Source of the DNA: Nocardia mexicana NBRC 108244
Lineage (GTDB): Bacteria > Actinomycetota > Actinomycetes > Mycobacteriales > Mycobacteriaceae
DNA: 39,249 nucleotides
Assembly: GCF_001613165.1 (NCBI RefSeq)
Contig: NZ_BDBV01000124.1
Coordinates: 1 to 39,249 of the forward strand
Direction: 5' to 3'
Part shown: in pieces, positions 39,082 to 39,249 of the stretch
How positions within the stretch are numbered: position 1 is the stretch's first letter
Layout of the letters: each line of letters begins with the position of its first letter
Made by a program: the position numbers and the translations under genes
Notes under the pieces: generated by a model
The model's input: only the letters and a program-made list of their open reading frames with translations
What the model was told of the DNA's origin: nothing
Database searches by the model: none

Positions 39082-39249
39082 ATGATTCGCAAATTCACTG
39101 TGTCCGTGGCCGTTGCCGCCGCCATGATCGGCGCCGGCGCAGGCATTTCCCAGGCCGCGGCGCCCGCGCCCGCCCCCGTGCAGCCGGTCGCCGCCGGACA
39201 GACCCAGGCGGTTCCCGGCGAGGCGGTCGGCGGCGTCGTCGGCGGCGCC
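39082..39249 (+). CDS. Secreted protein, N-terminal 56 residues (cut by window edge)
   Basis: The start of an exported protein. The signal peptide MIRKFTVSVAVAAAMIGAG continues to a likely cleavage after SQA (about residue 25). Then come an Ala/Pro-rich stretch and a Gly/Val-rich start of the mature part (VGGVVGGA), which may open a glycine-zipper segment. GGGAG lies seven bases upstream. The family cannot be named from this much. Confidence 0.7.
   Translation, partial: MIRKFTVSVAVAAAMIGAGAGISQAAAPAPAPVQPVAAGQTQAVPGEAVGGVVGGA

Noticed and set aside
38678..39085. 135-codon plus-strand frame before the secreted protein
   Set aside because: It begins antisense to the membrane protein gene and runs over the two TetR sites; no motif and no ribosome binding site.

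Overview
This is a high-GC actinobacterial chromosome segment, most likely from Nocardia or a close mycolate-producing relative (Corynebacteriales). From recalled gene order, the core of the window runs colinear (reversed) with the Mycobacterium tuberculosis stretch Rv1111c to Rv1084: DUF6542 protein, ispH, Rv1109c-like protein, xseA, xseB, DUF4245 protein, glpX, fumC, phoH2, desA2-like desaturase, glyA, coaA, Z-prenyl synthase, PAQR/hemolysin III and the YyaL thioredoxin-domain protein. No tRNA, rRNA, CRISPR array, insertion sequence or prophage is visible. Many genes have a TANNNT-type -10 box 5-7 nt before the start codon and no Shine-Dalgarno site, so they are probably leaderless.

Layout. 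1-3122: sbcC (cut by the left edge) and sbcD, a DNA double-strand-end nuclease. 3311-5321: rmuC and a DUF6542 membrane protein. 5441-9173: ispH (isoprenoid synthesis), divergent from an Rv1109c-like protein, then xseA-xseB (exonuclease VII) and a VOC protein. 9189-14910: two APH-fold kinase-like proteins, a DUF4245 protein, glpX (gluconeogenic FBPase), a zinc-ribbon protein and fumC. 14923-17758: an accessory block with an unannotated 26-codon gene, a FAD monooxygenase divergent from a TetR repressor, and a limonene-epoxide-hydrolase-like protein. 17795-21243: an acyl-ACP desaturase homologue with three of six diiron ligand positions changed, an LGFP-repeat lipoprotein, and phoH2 with a structured leader. 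21244-25623: DUF488 protein, a conserved small protein, an LLM/F420 oxidoreductase under a MerR-type promoter, and a CYP105-like P450 with a 3Fe-4S ferredoxin, separated from a GbsR/MarR-like regulator by 477 bp holding a second decayed copy of the P450 promoter, operator and 5' end. 25631-33510: glyA, a 31-codon membrane peptide, a DUF885 protein, coaA, an unknown protein, Z-prenyl synthase, a PAQR protein behind a perfect 20-bp palindrome, and a membrane HAMP-class III nucleotide cyclase. 33507-39249: a secreted LGFP protein, YyaL, a SAM methyltransferase, a TetR/ABC-2-like membrane protein operon with two copies of a putative operator, and the start of a secreted protein cut by the right edge.

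How it fits together. The backbone is housekeeping: DNA repair, central carbon metabolism, one-carbon and CoA metabolism, and isoprenoid/cell-wall precursors. Small regulated oxidative or detoxification cassettes (FAD monooxygenase/TetR/epoxide hydrolase; LLM oxidoreductase; P450/ferredoxin; ABC-2-like/TetR) are inserted between conserved genes. The parts that look least described are the ligand-depleted desaturase, the duplicated P450 control region, and two very small genes with strong ribosome binding sites.
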